The notes under the pieces: model-generated
What the model was told of the DNA's origin: nothing
Databases searched by the model: none
Seen by the model: the letters and a program-made list of their open reading frames with translations, nothing else
Source: Candidatus Poribacteria bacterium
GTDB lineage: Bacteria; Poribacteria; WGA-4E; WGA-3G
Direction: 5' to 3'
DNA: 64,000 nucleotides
Assembly: GCA_958295815.1 (NCBI GenBank)
Contig: OY282374.1
Span: 1,012,856 to 1,076,855, forward strand
Made by a program: the position numbers and the translations under genes
Shown: in pieces, positions 25,301 through 35,247 of the stretch
Numbering within the stretch: the first letter of the stretch is position 1
Layout: each line of letters starts with the position of its first letter

Positions 25301-26302
25301 CTAACTCAAATCAACTTTGACAGGTCTATTGAGTTCGGCGGATTGCCATGCGGCTTCCGTTAATTGGATAACGCGCAAACCATTCTCAACACCAATCGGG
25401 TTCTCTGTACGTTCGCCGCGGATGAGTTCAATAAAGGCTACGTCCTTGTTGCCCGATGCGGGCATTTCAGATTCGTCAACAGGTTCTGCATTGCCCGATT
25501 GATCTTGGCGATAGAGTGTACCCTCTCGGAGATGAAGTGCACCTTCCTCCAACCAGATGGAAAAAGCTTCTCGCACCCCGCCGTAGGCGTGTCCAACAAT
25601 GCTGATATTGCACAACGCACCGGTATCAAATTTAATCGACATCGCTGTCAGAACATCTACTTCAATATCCAAGTTGTCTATCATCGCGAACACAGTGTCA
25701 GGACTCGCTTCTAACACCCAAAGGAGAATATCAATAAGGTGGCTCCCGGAATCGTTCAGTTGACCACCGCCGCCGAGGAACGGATCCTGCCTCCATTTTC
25801 CCTGCTGATTCCGATACCAGTTCTGTGATTGATGTGCAGATACGAAATTAACGCGCCCGAGTTCACCGCTCTGTACTATGTTGCGGCAGTATTGATAGGT
25901 GGGGCTCAGATGTCGTTGGTAGCCTATCATCAGATGCAAGCCAGTCTCTTCAACTTTTGCTATCACCTGTTTGGCATGATCCACCGTGCAGACCATCGGT
26001 TTTTCCGTGTGGACATGGCATCCGGCATCAAGCGCATCCATGATGTGCTGGAAATGGAGACCGTGCGGTGAACTAATGACAACAGCATCGGGTTTGGCAG
26101 CAGCTAACATCTCGACATGGTCGGTGTAAGTAGGAAGTGAATCATTTAAACCGACTGTCTCTTTAAAGGCATCAAGTGAAGCTTCACTTGGATCGGCGAG
26201 AGCAACGATTTCTACGTCTTCGACACTTGAAACGCTCCGTCCGTGTCCGCGCGCGTTACCACCACATCCGATGAATGCAAAGTTTAATTTCTGTTTTGAC
26301 AT
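25301..26302 (-). CDS. Gfo/Idh/MocA family oxidoreductase
   Basis: 333 aa from the ATG at 26302, chosen because AGGAG lies 7 nt upstream and the Rossmann strand starts immediately (LNFAFIGCGGNARGHG). HVHTEKPMVCTVDHAKQ is the EKP motif, and GGQLNDSGSHLIDILLWVLE holds the catalytic D-x-G-x-H block. The C-terminal half is the usual beta-sheet substrate domain. Reaction: NAD(P)-linked oxidation of a sugar or inositol derivative. It belongs to the same minus-strand run as the ABC ATPase and PhyH genes. Confidence 0.9.
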   Translation of the reverse strand: MSKQKLNFAFIGCGGNARGHGRSVSSVEDVEIVALADPSEASLDAFKETVGLNDSLPTYTDHVEMLAAAKPDAVVISSPHGLHFQHIMDALDAGCHVHTEKPMVCTVDHAKQVIAKVEETGLHLMIGYQRHLSPTYQYCRNIVQSGELGRVNFVSAHQSQNWYRNQQGKWRQDPFLGGGGQLNDSGSHLIDILLWVLEASPDTVFAMIDNLDIEVDVLTAMSIKFDTGALCNISIVGHAYGGVREAFSIWLEEGALHLREGTLYRQDQSGNAEPVDESEMPASGNKDVAFIELIRGERTENPIGVENGLRVIQLTEAAWQSAELNRPVKVDLS

Positions 26303-26637
26303 ATATACTCCTGGCTGTATTATTGCTCGCATACTTAAATCTTGATGCATAACCTATCATAAGAATTAACATAAATGCAAGCGTTAATTTTTATTCGGAA
26401 TACAGATTCTATTGATTGTACGTATGCACTTGCAGTATCCCTTAGTTGGTGAACAAAAGTGTCCAAAAAATGAACAGTACTGAACAAATTATGACGGAAA
26501 TGGATCGAAATTCGCCTGTTTTAGCCAGAATTACGAGTGGCACGCAATTTGCTATAGGATAGTAAAAGCAAGAGTGACAAATGGAATCGGATGCCTGCGT
26601 GACATCCACAAAAGTGAATTTGAAGGGGTCATCAACA
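26303..26637. other. 335-bp intergenic region between divergent Gfo/Idh/MocA and TonB-receptor genes
   Basis: Divergent promoters are expected here. An AT-rich stretch with TGAACAGTACTGAACA (a CAGTACTG palindrome flanked by GAACA) around 26469-26484 could be an operator. I see no cobalamin or other riboswitch core and no ORF that I can support. Confidence 0.4.
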
Positions 26638-28950
26638 ATGAAAAAATCATTTTATTCTTTTTTGGTTATAAGTTTAAGTCTGTTAGTAAGTTGGTTTGCA
26701 TGCGCAGATGCCGAGTCCCGTAGCGAAGAAGTTGTCAGGCTCGGAGAGATATCGGTGACAGCCGCACGTGCTGAGAAGGATCCTTTCAAAACGCCTAATG
26801 CTATTACCGTTCTCAATTTAAAACAATTGGAACAAAACAATGCAGACATCGCTTCCAACCTGCTTCGTGATGTGCCAGGTGTTAGTGCGCAGCAGACGAC
26901 AGTGGGACAAGGTTCTCCCTTACTCCGGGGTTTAACGGGTTACCAAACATTGATACAAGTCGACTGGGTCCGCCTCAATAATTCAACATTTCGTTCAGGC
27001 CCAAATCAGTACACTGCAACCATCGCACCAGAAATGCTGGAACGGGCAGAAGTGCTACTCGGTTCAAGCTCTATGCTATATGGCAGCGGCGCGATGGGTG
27101 GTGTTACCAGTTTCTTTACAAAAGGGGTGCCGATTAATCTCGAGCAGAAGACTTGGGATATACATCCACGACTCATTGCTCGCTATGCGACTGCCACACA
27201 GGAACGGCTTGGTAGATTAGAGATAACGGGGAACAAAGAGAGGTTTGGGTTTATCGCCGGTGGTGGTATGCGATCCTACGGCAATATAAACCCTGGAAGT
27301 GGATACGATCTTCATTACAAAAATCGGAAATTTGAAATAGTAGGCGAAAAGCCGAGTGGCGTTGAACTCTTCGACGAGATGCCAACGACTCCTCCTGACA
27401 GATGGCTTATTGACAACGAAGGACCGCTGAGTTGGAAAGCTTACGATGCAGATGCGAAAATTGCGTATCAACTCAGTGATACCAGCACTGTGAACGTTGC
27501 CTATCAGATGTGGCGACAACCGCAAACGCCGCGCTATGATAAAATCGCACCGAGAGAGTTTGACGAATTCTATTTTGAGCCGCAAAATCGCGACCTTGTT
27601 TATGCCAATTACGTTGTAAATCCAGTAGGAGGAAGTATTGACAGGGTCCGTCTGACAGCCTCTTATCACCGACAAAAAGAGGGACGAAACGAATTGATGA
27701 TTGGCGCGACATCTCGGCGGCAACGATATGATACTGTTAATACCGTCGGCTTCAGCGCACAAGCGGTCAGCACGATCCTTCCTCGTCAACGCTTGGTCGG
27801 TGGCGGAGAATTCTACTTGGATATGTTGCAGAGTCACACCGTCAATACGGATATCATAACAGGTAAGGAAGATATTAACGAAAACTTGGGGCGCTTCATT
27901 AGTGGGTCTCAATTCTGGGATGCGAGTCTGTATCTTCAAGATGAAATTATGGTGCACGAGCGTGTAGAATTTACACTCGGCGGTCGCGCAACGCTTTATC
28001 AAACCAATGCTGACCTCTCTCTTCGGGATAAGAGTTTTGATGTGTTCAATGAATATGACAGTAGTTTGACAGGAAGTGCTGGGATGGTAGTCAGTTTGAC
28101 AGAGCACCTTAACTTTGTTAGCAGCTTTGGAACAGCCTTCCGTGCTCCCTCGTTGAATGATACAACAGCAGTAGAGGTCACTAATGAGGGTGTCACAGCA
28201 CCCAGTCCCAATCTTGAATCGGAGACTTCTTGGACGCTTGAAAGTGGACTCAAGGTGCGGCATTCTTACTTCACTGGTGCCCTGACACTATTCCACAGCC
28301 GGGTCAACGGCTTAGTTGCGCGCAGACCTGTCCAAGAGGCATACGCCAATGGAGCACTTCCACAACTCCACCAAGACCTGATTAAAGAATACGAAGGTAT
28401 TGACGTACTCGTGTTTGATAACGTCGATGAAGCGCAATTTCAGGGTGTTGAATTAGCGGGACTTATCCCGATTCAACCTGCTTGGTCGGTGTTTGGTAAT
28501 GCAGCGTTTATACGTGGGGAAGTACTCAAGATTAATGGCGAGGCACCAGATGCGGCGAAGCCTTGGGAAGCACGCACTCGTAGAGAACCGCCGTTGAACG
28601 GAATCATCGGCATCCAATGGGAACCGCTGAACACGCAATTTTGGGCTACGCTCTATGTACGAGGTGCAGCCGAGCAGCGGCGACTGAACCGGAGCGACAT
28701 TCGCGACCCACGGATACCCGGAAAGACGCGCGACCCAGCGGAAGTTAAATTTGACACTAACGGCTACGCACTGGATGCTGGCACACCCGGATGGTGGACA
28801 CTCAATGTCCGTGGTGGTATCAGACTCTTTGATTACACACGTTTAACGTTAACACTTGAAAATCTATTTGATCAGCGGTATCGTCCGCACGGCTCCGGTA
28901 TGAATGCACCAGGCTTCAATGTAAGCTTGAGTCTGGACAACCGGTTCTAA
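26638..28950 (+). CDS. TonB-dependent outer-membrane receptor
   Basis: 770 aa from the ATG at 26638 (AAGGGG upstream); the frame is open 19 codons further upstream. A signal peptide covers ~1-23. The plug domain carries VRLGEISVTAARAEKDPF and NALRDVPGVSAQQTT-like sequence with PLLRGLTGYQTLIQVD. The 22-strand barrel follows and ends with the usual LTLENLFDQRYRPHGSGMNAPGFNVSLSL and a terminal Phe. It imports a ligand (siderophore, vitamin, metal or glycan) with TonB energy. No TonB, ExbB or substrate gene is adjacent, so the ligand is unknown. Confidence 0.94.
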   Translation: MKKSFYSFLVISLSLLVSWFACADAESRSEEVVRLGEISVTAARAEKDPFKTPNAITVLNLKQLEQNNADIASNLLRDVPGVSAQQTTVGQGSPLLRGLTGYQTLIQVDWVRLNNSTFRSGPNQYTATIAPEMLERAEVLLGSSSMLYGSGAMGGVTSFFTKGVPINLEQKTWDIHPRLIARYATATQERLGRLEITGNKERFGFIAGGGMRSYGNINPGSGYDLHYKNRKFEIVGEKPSGVELFDEMPTTPPDRWLIDNEGPLSWKAYDADAKIAYQLSDTSTVNVAYQMWRQPQTPRYDKIAPREFDEFYFEPQNRDLVYANYVVNPVGGSIDRVRLTASYHRQKEGRNELMIGATSRRQRYDTVNTVGFSAQAVSTILPRQRLVGGGEFYLDMLQSHTVNTDIITGKEDINENLGRFISGSQFWDASLYLQDEIMVHERVEFTLGGRATLYQTNADLSLRDKSFDVFNEYDSSLTGSAGMVVSLTEHLNFVSSFGTAFRAPSLNDTTAVEVTNEGVTAPSPNLESETSWTLESGLKVRHSYFTGALTLFHSRVNGLVARRPVQEAYANGALPQLHQDLIKEYEGIDVLVFDNVDEAQFQGVELAGLIPIQPAWSVFGNAAFIRGEVLKINGEAPDAAKPWEARTRREPPLNGIIGIQWEPLNTQFWATLYVRGAAEQRRLNRSDIRDPRIPGKTRDPAEVKFDTNGYALDAGTPGWWTLNVRGGIRLFDYTRLTLTLENLFDQRYRPHGSGMNAPGFNVSLSLDNRF

Positions 28951-28992
28951 AGTTTCGGAATATAATGGTGCTGTTTCTAATCGCTCCTCAAC

Positions 28993-29505
28993 TTATAACA
29001 GATCAAATTTCTTTTTAATAAATTCAACCACTATCGCTGGAACCATCTCTTGTAACTTCTCTTCGCTGACCTTCCGTTGTGCCATCTGTACGACTTCCAT
29101 TACCAATGTTGAACTGATATGTGCGTACTGGGTGTTTGCCATCATAAAGAGGGTGTCAATATCCGGTGCAATTTGCTGATTCATCCGTGCCATCTTGAAC
29201 TCCCATTCAAAATCAGAGATTTCACGTAGCCCGCGAATGATAGCACAGGCACCGCGTGTCTGCGCGTAGTGCACAGTTAGTCCGGTATACCCATCAATAG
29301 AGGCATGCGGATACGGTTCAATAACGGCTTCAAGCATCTCAGTGCGTTCCTCGAGTGTGAAGCGCGCAGGCTTGGCGGGGTTAACACCGATAGCAACGAC
29401 GAGTTCATCAAAAACACCGAGGTTGCAAATCCGATCGATAAGGTCGGTGTGTCCGTTGGTGACGGGATCGAAACTCGCGGGGAAAATGGCGATTTTTTTC
29501 GGCAT
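28993..29505 (-). CDS. coaD: Phosphopantetheine adenylyltransferase
   Basis: 170 aa, normal for CoaD. FPASFDPVTNGHTDLIDR has the T-x-G-H nucleotide-binding signature, IIRGLREISDFEWEFKMARMN is the substrate loop, and ISSTLVMEV is the C-terminal signature. It transfers AMP to 4'-phosphopantetheine, the next-to-last step of coenzyme A synthesis. AAAAGGAG precedes the ATG. Confidence 0.96.
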   Translation of the reverse strand: MPKKIAIFPASFDPVTNGHTDLIDRICNLGVFDELVVAIGVNPAKPARFTLEERTEMLEAVIEPYPHASIDGYTGLTVHYAQTRGACAIIRGLREISDFEWEFKMARMNQQIAPDIDTLFMMANTQYAHISSTLVMEVVQMAQRKVSEEKLQEMVPAIVVEFIKKKFDLL

Positions 29506-29617
29506 ATACTCTCCTTTTCGATAAACTAAGGCTGTTCTGGTAATTTTGCGAACCCACGATCTAATTGCCTATCATTATACCACAAGATACTGTGTCACAC
29601 AAATCCATCAAAAAAGA

Positions 29618-29647
29618 TTGATCATATTTCTGCGCGCGTGATATAAT
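29618..29647 (+). promoter_or_regulatory. Sigma70-type promoter for the ThuA-like gene
   Basis: TTGATC (29618-29623), an 18-nt spacer, TATAAT (29642-29647). The gene starts 29 nt downstream after AAGGAGG. Confidence 0.6.
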
Positions 29648-29676
29648 AGCAATATCACATAGCAAGGAGGCTAATA

Positions 29677-30309
29677 ATGGGAAAAATTAACACACTTGTT
29701 TTTGCTGGCGGTGCGATTCATGATTGGAAGGGTTGCAGTGATGAAATCGTGAACGTACTCTCACAGCGAGATGAATTTGAGATTACCAGAGTCGAAGAGG
29801 ATCTCGATGCACTCGTCTCACCAAATCTGGATCCGTATGATCTTATTGTTTTCTATTACACAGTAGGTGAGATTTCTGACGCGCAGAAGAATGGTTTACT
29901 CAACCATGTTGCTTCGGGTAAAGGCTACGTCGGTGTGCACTCGGCAGCGGATTCGTTCCGCGGATGCCCAGAGTATCGTTCGATGGTGGGTGGCTATTTT
30001 GTTACGCATCCACGCTACCGCGACTACCAAGTCAGCATCGTAGATAGCGAGCACGAAATCACGGAAGGACTTGATGAGTTTGTTGTGACAGATGAGCAGT
30101 ACATCCTCGATTATGATCGTCGGAATCATGTGCTGGCATCAGCGTTGTGGCAAGGTGCCGCGGCACCGGTCGCATGGACGAAGAATTGGGGTGAAGGTAA
30201 AGTTTTTTACCTTGCGCTCGGTCATGATGCTTCAGCGTGTCAGCACGAAATGTTTAGCACACTTCTGCAGCGCGGTGCACTCTGGGCAGGCAGAAACGAT
30301 GGCGAATAA
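29677..30309 (+). CDS. ThuA-like trehalose-utilisation domain protein
   Basis: 210 aa. Class I glutamine amidotransferase-like fold: VFAGGAIHDWKGCSDEI near the start, YDLIVFYYTVGEIS, GKGYVGVHSAADSF (the typical ThuA block) and GEGKVFYLALGHDASA at the end. ThuA proteins take part in sugar (trehalose or related disaccharide) metabolism, but the exact reaction is unsettled. AAGGAGG lies before the ATG and a good promoter is upstream. It stands alone. Confidence 0.88.
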   Translation: MGKINTLVFAGGAIHDWKGCSDEIVNVLSQRDEFEITRVEEDLDALVSPNLDPYDLIVFYYTVGEISDAQKNGLLNHVASGKGYVGVHSAADSFRGCPEYRSMVGGYFVTHPRYRDYQVSIVDSEHEITEGLDEFVVTDEQYILDYDRRNHVLASALWQGAAAPVAWTKNWGEGKVFYLALGHDASACQHEMFSTLLQRGALWAGRNDGE

Positions 30310-30459
30310 AAGCTATAACTTTTTGTTGTAGTGAATACATCCTACCGTTAAGCGCGGGGTCTTCGTATTGCCGATTTCCAAGCAATACCCTTTAAGCCTC
30401 GCGCTCACTACCACTTCACATTTCTATGGATGACAGTCTTCTAACAATAGTAGAAAGGC

Positions 30460-31140
30460 ATGAGACAGCAAATTACGGATATTCAGGCGGTTCCTGAATT
30501 GCCCTCACATCGTCAACTCTATCTGGATGGTACGCCCTTTGTTGTAATTCATACCATCTTGGTTGAAAACTTTGGGTTACGCATCGGTTTGAATATTGAA
30601 GCCGAGATTATTGAGAAGTTGATCGCGGCTGATGAAGTGATGCGTGCGAAGAACTACGCGCTGAGGTTACTACGTCAAGAGAAGGCTAACGATGCAGAGG
30701 ACGAAGCAGAGGATTCGCGTCCTACGGTGAAGTCGAAAATCTATACTAAGACTGAGATGGAGCAGCGGCTCGCACGAGAGGGGTTTTCGGAAGAAGCCGT
30801 TGATACGGCTATTGGGGAATTGATTGATTCGGGACATATTCGCGACCGGAAGTATGCCGAGAATTGGATAGTCCGCAGGCAAAAGTCAAACCCGCGAGGC
30901 AAGACTTTGCTAAAACATGAGCTTCTTGACAAGGGGGTTGATCGAGAAACCGCAGAGCAGGTTGTAGCACAAGTGGAGACCGAAGACGAAGCGGAGCTCG
31001 CGCTGGAGATTGCTCAGAAACGAATGAAGCGGTATCGACGATTGCCGGATCATGTCGCTAAACGTCGATTACACGGATTTTTGGCGCGGCGCGGGTTTGG
31101 AGCGGAGATTGTAAGACAGGTGCTTGAGCAGATTTTTTAA
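30460..31140 (+). CDS. recX: RecX-family regulator
   Basis: 226 aa. The C-terminal ~130 residues show RecX three-helix repeats: REGFSEEAVDTAIGELIDSGHIRDRKYAENWIVRR-type sequence, NPRGKTLLKHELLDKGVDRETAEQVV, then KRRLHGFLARRGFGAEIVRQVLEQIF. RecX binds RecA filaments and limits recombination. It is followed by alaS, as in the common recA-recX-alaS order, but recA is not upstream here. The first ~75 residues resemble the N-terminal extension of some RecX proteins. Confidence 0.88.
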   Translation: MRQQITDIQAVPELPSHRQLYLDGTPFVVIHTILVENFGLRIGLNIEAEIIEKLIAADEVMRAKNYALRLLRQEKANDAEDEAEDSRPTVKSKIYTKTEMEQRLAREGFSEEAVDTAIGELIDSGHIRDRKYAENWIVRRQKSNPRGKTLLKHELLDKGVDRETAEQVVAQVETEDEAELALEIAQKRMKRYRRLPDHVAKRRLHGFLARRGFGAEIVRQVLEQIF

Positions 31141-31185
31141 CACGTCAGTGCAGTATATATAAAATTATCTGACTAGATTTTTGTC

Positions 31186-31215
31186 TTGACTTCTCTATAA
31201 AAATTAGACTATAAT
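31186..31215 (+). promoter_or_regulatory. Sigma70-type promoter of alaS
   Basis: TTGACT (31186-31191), an 18-nt spacer, perfect TATAAT (31210-31215). The alaS ATG is 31 nt downstream, with GGGGAG at 31231-31236. No T-box or other leader fits in this short space. Confidence 0.75.
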
Positions 31216-31245
31216 AGGACAGAAGAAACAGGGGAGAATCCAAAC

Positions 31246-33903
31246 ATGACATCAGATGAAATCAGAGCCAGTTTTCTTGAGTACTTTCGCAAACAGGGAC
31301 ACACGATTGTTCCGAGTGCCTCCTTAATACCAGCGGGTGATCCGACGCTGTTGTTTACCAATGCGGGTATGAACCAATTTAAGGATGTGTTTCTCGGTAT
31401 TGGACAGCGGGAGTATACGCGCGCCGTTGATACCCAAAAATGTTTACGCGTCAGCGGCAAACACAATGACCTTGAAGAGGTTGGTTATTCACCAAGTCAT
31501 CACACCTTCTTTGAGATGCTCGGAAACTGGTCGTTCGGCGATTATTACAAGCAGGAAGCTATCGCTTTCGCGTGGGAATTAGTAACCGAACTTTGGCAGA
31601 TTCCTGCGGATCGCCTCTGGGCAACTGTATACCTTAATGACGACGAGGCAGAAAAATTCTGGCTCCAAGAGACCGACCTGCCACTCTCCCGTATCCGCCG
31701 TTGTGATAAAGACAACTTTTGGGAAATGGGGGAAACAGGTCCGTGTGGTCCCTGTAGCGAACTATTCGTTGACATGGGTGTCGAAGCGTTCCCCGAAACC
31801 GTAAATGATCCCGATGCCGGTCCAAACACTAGCGATCGATTCCGAGAAGTCTGGAATCTTGTGTTCATTCAATATAATCGGAACGAAAGTGGCGTACTTG
31901 AACCGCTTCCGGCAACGCATGTTGACACGGGCATGGGGTTTGAGCGGATTACCTCCATATTGCAAGGCGTCGATTCAAACTATAAGACGGATCTATTCAC
32001 ACCACTCTTGGCAACAATTGCCGATATGACAGAAACCGACTATTTTGACGATGTGCGCGGGTTACCACATCGGGTTATTGCTGACCATATCAGGTGTTTG
32101 ACGTTCACTATCGGAGATGGTGTGATGCCCTCTAACGAGGGGCGAGGCTACGTCATCCGCCGCATTTTGCGACGTGCTGTGCTTTACGGAAAGAAATTAA
32201 ATATGGACGAAGCCTTCATTTATCGGCTCGTTGATAATGTTATCGGATTGCTGGGTGATGTTTTCCGGGATGTCCTGCCGCGTCGTGAGTTTATCACCCG
32301 AACGATTCAAGGTGAAGAAAATCGCTTCCATCAAACAATTGAACGTGGATTAGAACTCCTTGATAACTCATTTGATACGCTTACTGAGAAAGACGACACA
32401 CAACTTGATGGAAAACGTGCCTTTGAGTTATATGATACATTCGGTTTTCCTCTCGACTTGACGCAGATGCTTGCACGCGAGCGTGGATTCACTGTCGACG
32501 ATGCTGGCTTCGAGCACAGCATGGAGGAGCAGCGGGCGCGCGGACGAGCGGCATGGGAAGCGAGAGGTGGCACGAATGATGAAGAGATCGCTGTTTATGC
32601 AGACGTTCTTAAAGAACATGGTGAAACTGAATTTGTCGGTTACACCCAAGACAACATCGAGGCAGAAATTGTCGCTTTAATTGCCAATTCTGAGTCGGTG
32701 GGCAGCGCACACCAAGGAGACGAGGTGTTCGTGCTTCTGAATCGTACGCCCTTTTATGGCGAGTCTGGTGGACAGGTTGGCGATGTTGGTACAATTGAAA
32801 ACCAAAGCGCGAAATTACGTGTGCAAGACACACTTAAACCTTCCGCTGACTTGGTTGTTCACAAATGCGAAGTGCTTGAAGGTGAAATTACACCATACAC
32901 CGCTGTGCATGCACATATCGATACTGGATACCGAAGTGCTGTTGCCGTGAGTCACACCGCAACGCACCTCCTACACAGCGGATTGAGGCGCGTGCTCGGA
33001 ACACATGTCGGGCAAGCCGGTTCGCTTGTTGAAGCCGGTAGACTGCGGTTTGACTTTTCACACTACGAATCTGTTTCACTGGAGCAATTGCGCGACATTG
33101 AAGGATATGTCAACGAGAAAATTCGCGGGAATGATCTTCTATCCATAAGCGAAATGTCGTTGGATGACGCCAAGGCAAAAGGGGCTTTAGCCTTCTTTGG
33201 CGACAAATATGGCGATATCGTGCGTGTCGTGCGAGCCGGTGAATATAGCGTCGAATTGTGCGGTGGGACACATGTTGATGCGACTGGTGAACTCGGTTTC
33301 GTGAAACTGATGGGTGAGAGCAGCATCGCTGCAGGGGTCAGGCGTGTTGAAGCACTGACCGGTGCCGCAGCAGTAACAACCGTCCAAGATGATACTCTCC
33401 TGCTTTCCAATGTGGCGAATCTACTCAAAACGCCCAGAACTGACGTGTCTGAGCGGATCGAACGATTGCTCCAAGAACAACGAGAATTGGAACAGCAGCT
33501 CCAACAGCTCAAAGGGCAGCAGGCACTCGCTAATGTCAGTACTTTGGTTGAGGGGGCTGCACTTGTAGAAGATGTACGAGTTGTCGCTTCGGTCGTGCCA
33601 GATACGGATAGAAATGGATTGCGGCGACTTGTTGATGAACTCAAGAATCGCTTGGAATCCGGTGTTGTCGCACTTGCGTCTGTTACAGGGAATGAGGCAG
33701 CCTTTGTAGTTGGCGTAACCTCGGATTTGGTGAAAAATCGTGGTTTGCAAGCAGGTAAAATCATCTCTGAATTAACCCAATTGGCAGATGGTCGCGGTGG
33801 TGGTCGTCCTGAACTTGCGCAGGGTGGTGCTAAGAATATAAACAAAGTGGGCGCTGCAATTGATGCAGCGACTGAAATCATCAAAAAACAAATCGAAATT
33901 TGA
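31246..33903 (+). CDS. alaS: Alanyl-tRNA synthetase
   Basis: 885 aa, full length. The class II catalytic domain begins MTSDEIRASFLEYFRKQGH and contains GMNQFKDVFLG (motif 2 region) and GMGFERI (motif 3 region). The editing domain carries HTATHLLHSGLRRVLG (HxxxH zinc site) and the CGGTHV motif. The C-terminal oligomerisation and DHHA1-type part ends with GGGRPELAQGGA. It charges tRNA-Ala and edits Ser and Gly errors. Its own promoter is seen just upstream. Confidence 0.97.
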   Translation: MTSDEIRASFLEYFRKQGHTIVPSASLIPAGDPTLLFTNAGMNQFKDVFLGIGQREYTRAVDTQKCLRVSGKHNDLEEVGYSPSHHTFFEMLGNWSFGDYYKQEAIAFAWELVTELWQIPADRLWATVYLNDDEAEKFWLQETDLPLSRIRRCDKDNFWEMGETGPCGPCSELFVDMGVEAFPETVNDPDAGPNTSDRFREVWNLVFIQYNRNESGVLEPLPATHVDTGMGFERITSILQGVDSNYKTDLFTPLLATIADMTETDYFDDVRGLPHRVIADHIRCLTFTIGDGVMPSNEGRGYVIRRILRRAVLYGKKLNMDEAFIYRLVDNVIGLLGDVFRDVLPRREFITRTIQGEENRFHQTIERGLELLDNSFDTLTEKDDTQLDGKRAFELYDTFGFPLDLTQMLARERGFTVDDAGFEHSMEEQRARGRAAWEARGGTNDEEIAVYADVLKEHGETEFVGYTQDNIEAEIVALIANSESVGSAHQGDEVFVLLNRTPFYGESGGQVGDVGTIENQSAKLRVQDTLKPSADLVVHKCEVLEGEITPYTAVHAHIDTGYRSAVAVSHTATHLLHSGLRRVLGTHVGQAGSLVEAGRLRFDFSHYESVSLEQLRDIEGYVNEKIRGNDLLSISEMSLDDAKAKGALAFFGDKYGDIVRVVRAGEYSVELCGGTHVDATGELGFVKLMGESSIAAGVRRVEALTGAAAVTTVQDDTLLLSNVANLLKTPRTDVSERIERLLQEQRELEQQLQQLKGQQALANVSTLVEGAALVEDVRVVASVVPDTDRNGLRRLVDELKNRLESGVVALASVTGNEAAFVVGVTSDLVKNRGLQAGKIISELTQLADGRGGGRPELAQGGAKNINKVGAAIDAATEIIKKQIEI

Positions 33904-33971
33904 GTCCGTAGGCACCTACACCTCTTGTAGCGAATATCAGGAAAGGATATGGTGCCATACAAGGAGAAGAT

Positions 33972-34529
33972 ATGGATTGGAGTTTGATTGCTTCAATTTT
34001 TTGGAAATTTAGTCTCGGTGTTTTACTACTCGCACTTACAGCTCTCGCAGGCTATATGTGCGCTGCAGTTGGTAGTCTCCGCAATTCGCTAAATAGCATC
34101 CGAAATACCCTGAATTCCACGGAGAGCATTGTTAATCAGGAAGTCGGTGAATTGATATCTGACGTGGACAAAACAGTGAAAGAGGTAAACAAGGAGCTAC
34201 CGCAGTTGCTGCAGAACCTAAACGGTTTGACGGCTTCCTTGCAGGGGATTAGCGAGTCTGAAATTCAACCTACTGTACATAATATCCAAGAAATGAGCGG
34301 TGCCCTAAATCAAAGTATTCAAGAACTTGAAGAGTTGGTTCAAAAAGCTACGAGTTTTTCCGGGCAGACGCTTGAACAAGCAACTTTTTTTCGTAATCAG
34401 TTAGCAGTTTCGTTGGCTGATATTGTAAGCTTGTGGCAAGGCGTCAAGGCAGGATGGGATAGTTTTGCTGCTAGAGCACCTGAATCAGAAGAAGAAACAT
34501 TGGAGACCGATGCATCAACTGAAGGCTGA
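33972..34529 (+). CDS. Membrane-anchored coiled-coil protein, DUF948/YtxG-like
   Basis: 185 aa. One N-terminal membrane segment (SLGVLLLALTALAGYMCAAV, ~15-35) is followed by a long heptad-rich coiled coil of Asn/Ser/Leu/Glu repeats (SLRNSLNSIRNTLNSTESIV). AAGGAG lies before the ATG. With the YtxH-domain gene 200 bp downstream it resembles the ytxG-ytxH pair of Bacillus, thought to act in stress or at the membrane. The family match is by layout, not by strong motif. Confidence 0.7.
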   Translation: MDWSLIASIFWKFSLGVLLLALTALAGYMCAAVGSLRNSLNSIRNTLNSTESIVNQEVGELISDVDKTVKEVNKELPQLLQNLNGLTASLQGISESEIQPTVHNIQEMSGALNQSIQELEELVQKATSFSGQTLEQATFFRNQLAVSLADIVSLWQGVKAGWDSFAARAPESEEETLETDASTEG

Positions 34530-34732
34530 TAAGGTGGAATTTGCGGATCTGCCATATTAGGTCGCACAGTATTTGCATCCAATCGGAGAGTAATGGGAAA
34601 ATTTTGCGCTGAGAGAGGAAAGAATGTCCGAATTGAAACTTTTTTCGCTGATTCTCGTAAACTTTAACGCCAGGTTTTGGGTTATAAACTGCACCAGAAC
34701 AGAATTAATCATTTTATAGAAAGGATAAAGAA

Positions 34733-35143
34733 ATGAGCAACGAAGGACAGAACAACGGCTTAGGAATGATTTTCGCTTTTTTCACGGGTTTTATGGCAGG
34801 CGCGGTTATCAGTCTGCTTTACGCACCGAGTTCCGGTAAGGAGACCCGACAGAAAATTCGCGATAAATCCATTGAAGCGAAAGACCGGACGGTTGAGTTA
34901 GCACAGCAGACCAGTGAAAGCGCGCGTCAAAGTGCTCAAAATCTCATGGAACAAGGCAAGGAGGGCGTTCAGGGCATCGTAGATACCAGTAAAGAACGCC
35001 TCCAAGAAGCAGGCGTACAGGTAAAGAGTGCTGTGGAAGTAGGTCGTAAGGTTTCCTCAGATGTTCGTACCAAAATCGCTGGTTCCATTCCAGGTGTCGG
35101 TGGCACAGATGAAGGCAGTGAAAAAACTACCGAGGAAGCCTAA
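34733..35143 (+). CDS. YtxH-domain membrane protein
   Basis: 136 aa. The YtxH signature is clear: a hydrophobic segment FFTGFMAGAVISLLYAPSSGKETRQKIRDKS (~16-45), where YAPxSGxETR is typical of the family. The remainder is amphipathic, alternating Gln/Ser/Lys/Ala as in LEA-like helices. AAAGGA precedes the ATG. It is probably anchored in the inner membrane with a cytoplasmic helical tail. The function of the family is not settled. Confidence 0.85.
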   Translation: MSNEGQNNGLGMIFAFFTGFMAGAVISLLYAPSSGKETRQKIRDKSIEAKDRTVELAQQTSESARQSAQNLMEQGKEGVQGIVDTSKERLQEAGVQVKSAVEVGRKVSSDVRTKIAGSIPGVGGTDEGSEKTTEEA

Positions 35144-35166
35144 ACATTTTTTCACACTGTAGAGTG

Positions 35167-35190
35167 AGCGGGCATTAAGCCCGCTTCTCT
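35167..35190 (+). terminator. Probable terminator after the YtxH gene
   Basis: AGCGGGC, loop ATTAA, GCCCGCT (35167-35173 with 35179-35185), followed by TCTCT. The stem is strong but the U-tract is interrupted. Confidence 0.5.
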
Positions 35191-35247
35191 GGTTACGGGC
35201 ATAGTGGATATTGGGTGGACGGATTACAGAGAAACTTCTATTATTAA

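Noticed and set aside
27217..28263. 348-codon open frame on the minus strand inside the TonB receptor gene
   Set aside because: It lies wholly antisense to a clear TonB-receptor barrel, has no signal or domain and no Shine-Dalgarno, and arises from the codon pattern of the real gene.
33063..33962. 299-codon open frame on the minus strand over the alaS 3' end
   Set aside because: Antisense to the conserved editing and C-terminal domains of alaS. Its Ser/Thr/Pro-rich product is a typical shadow of the real frame.
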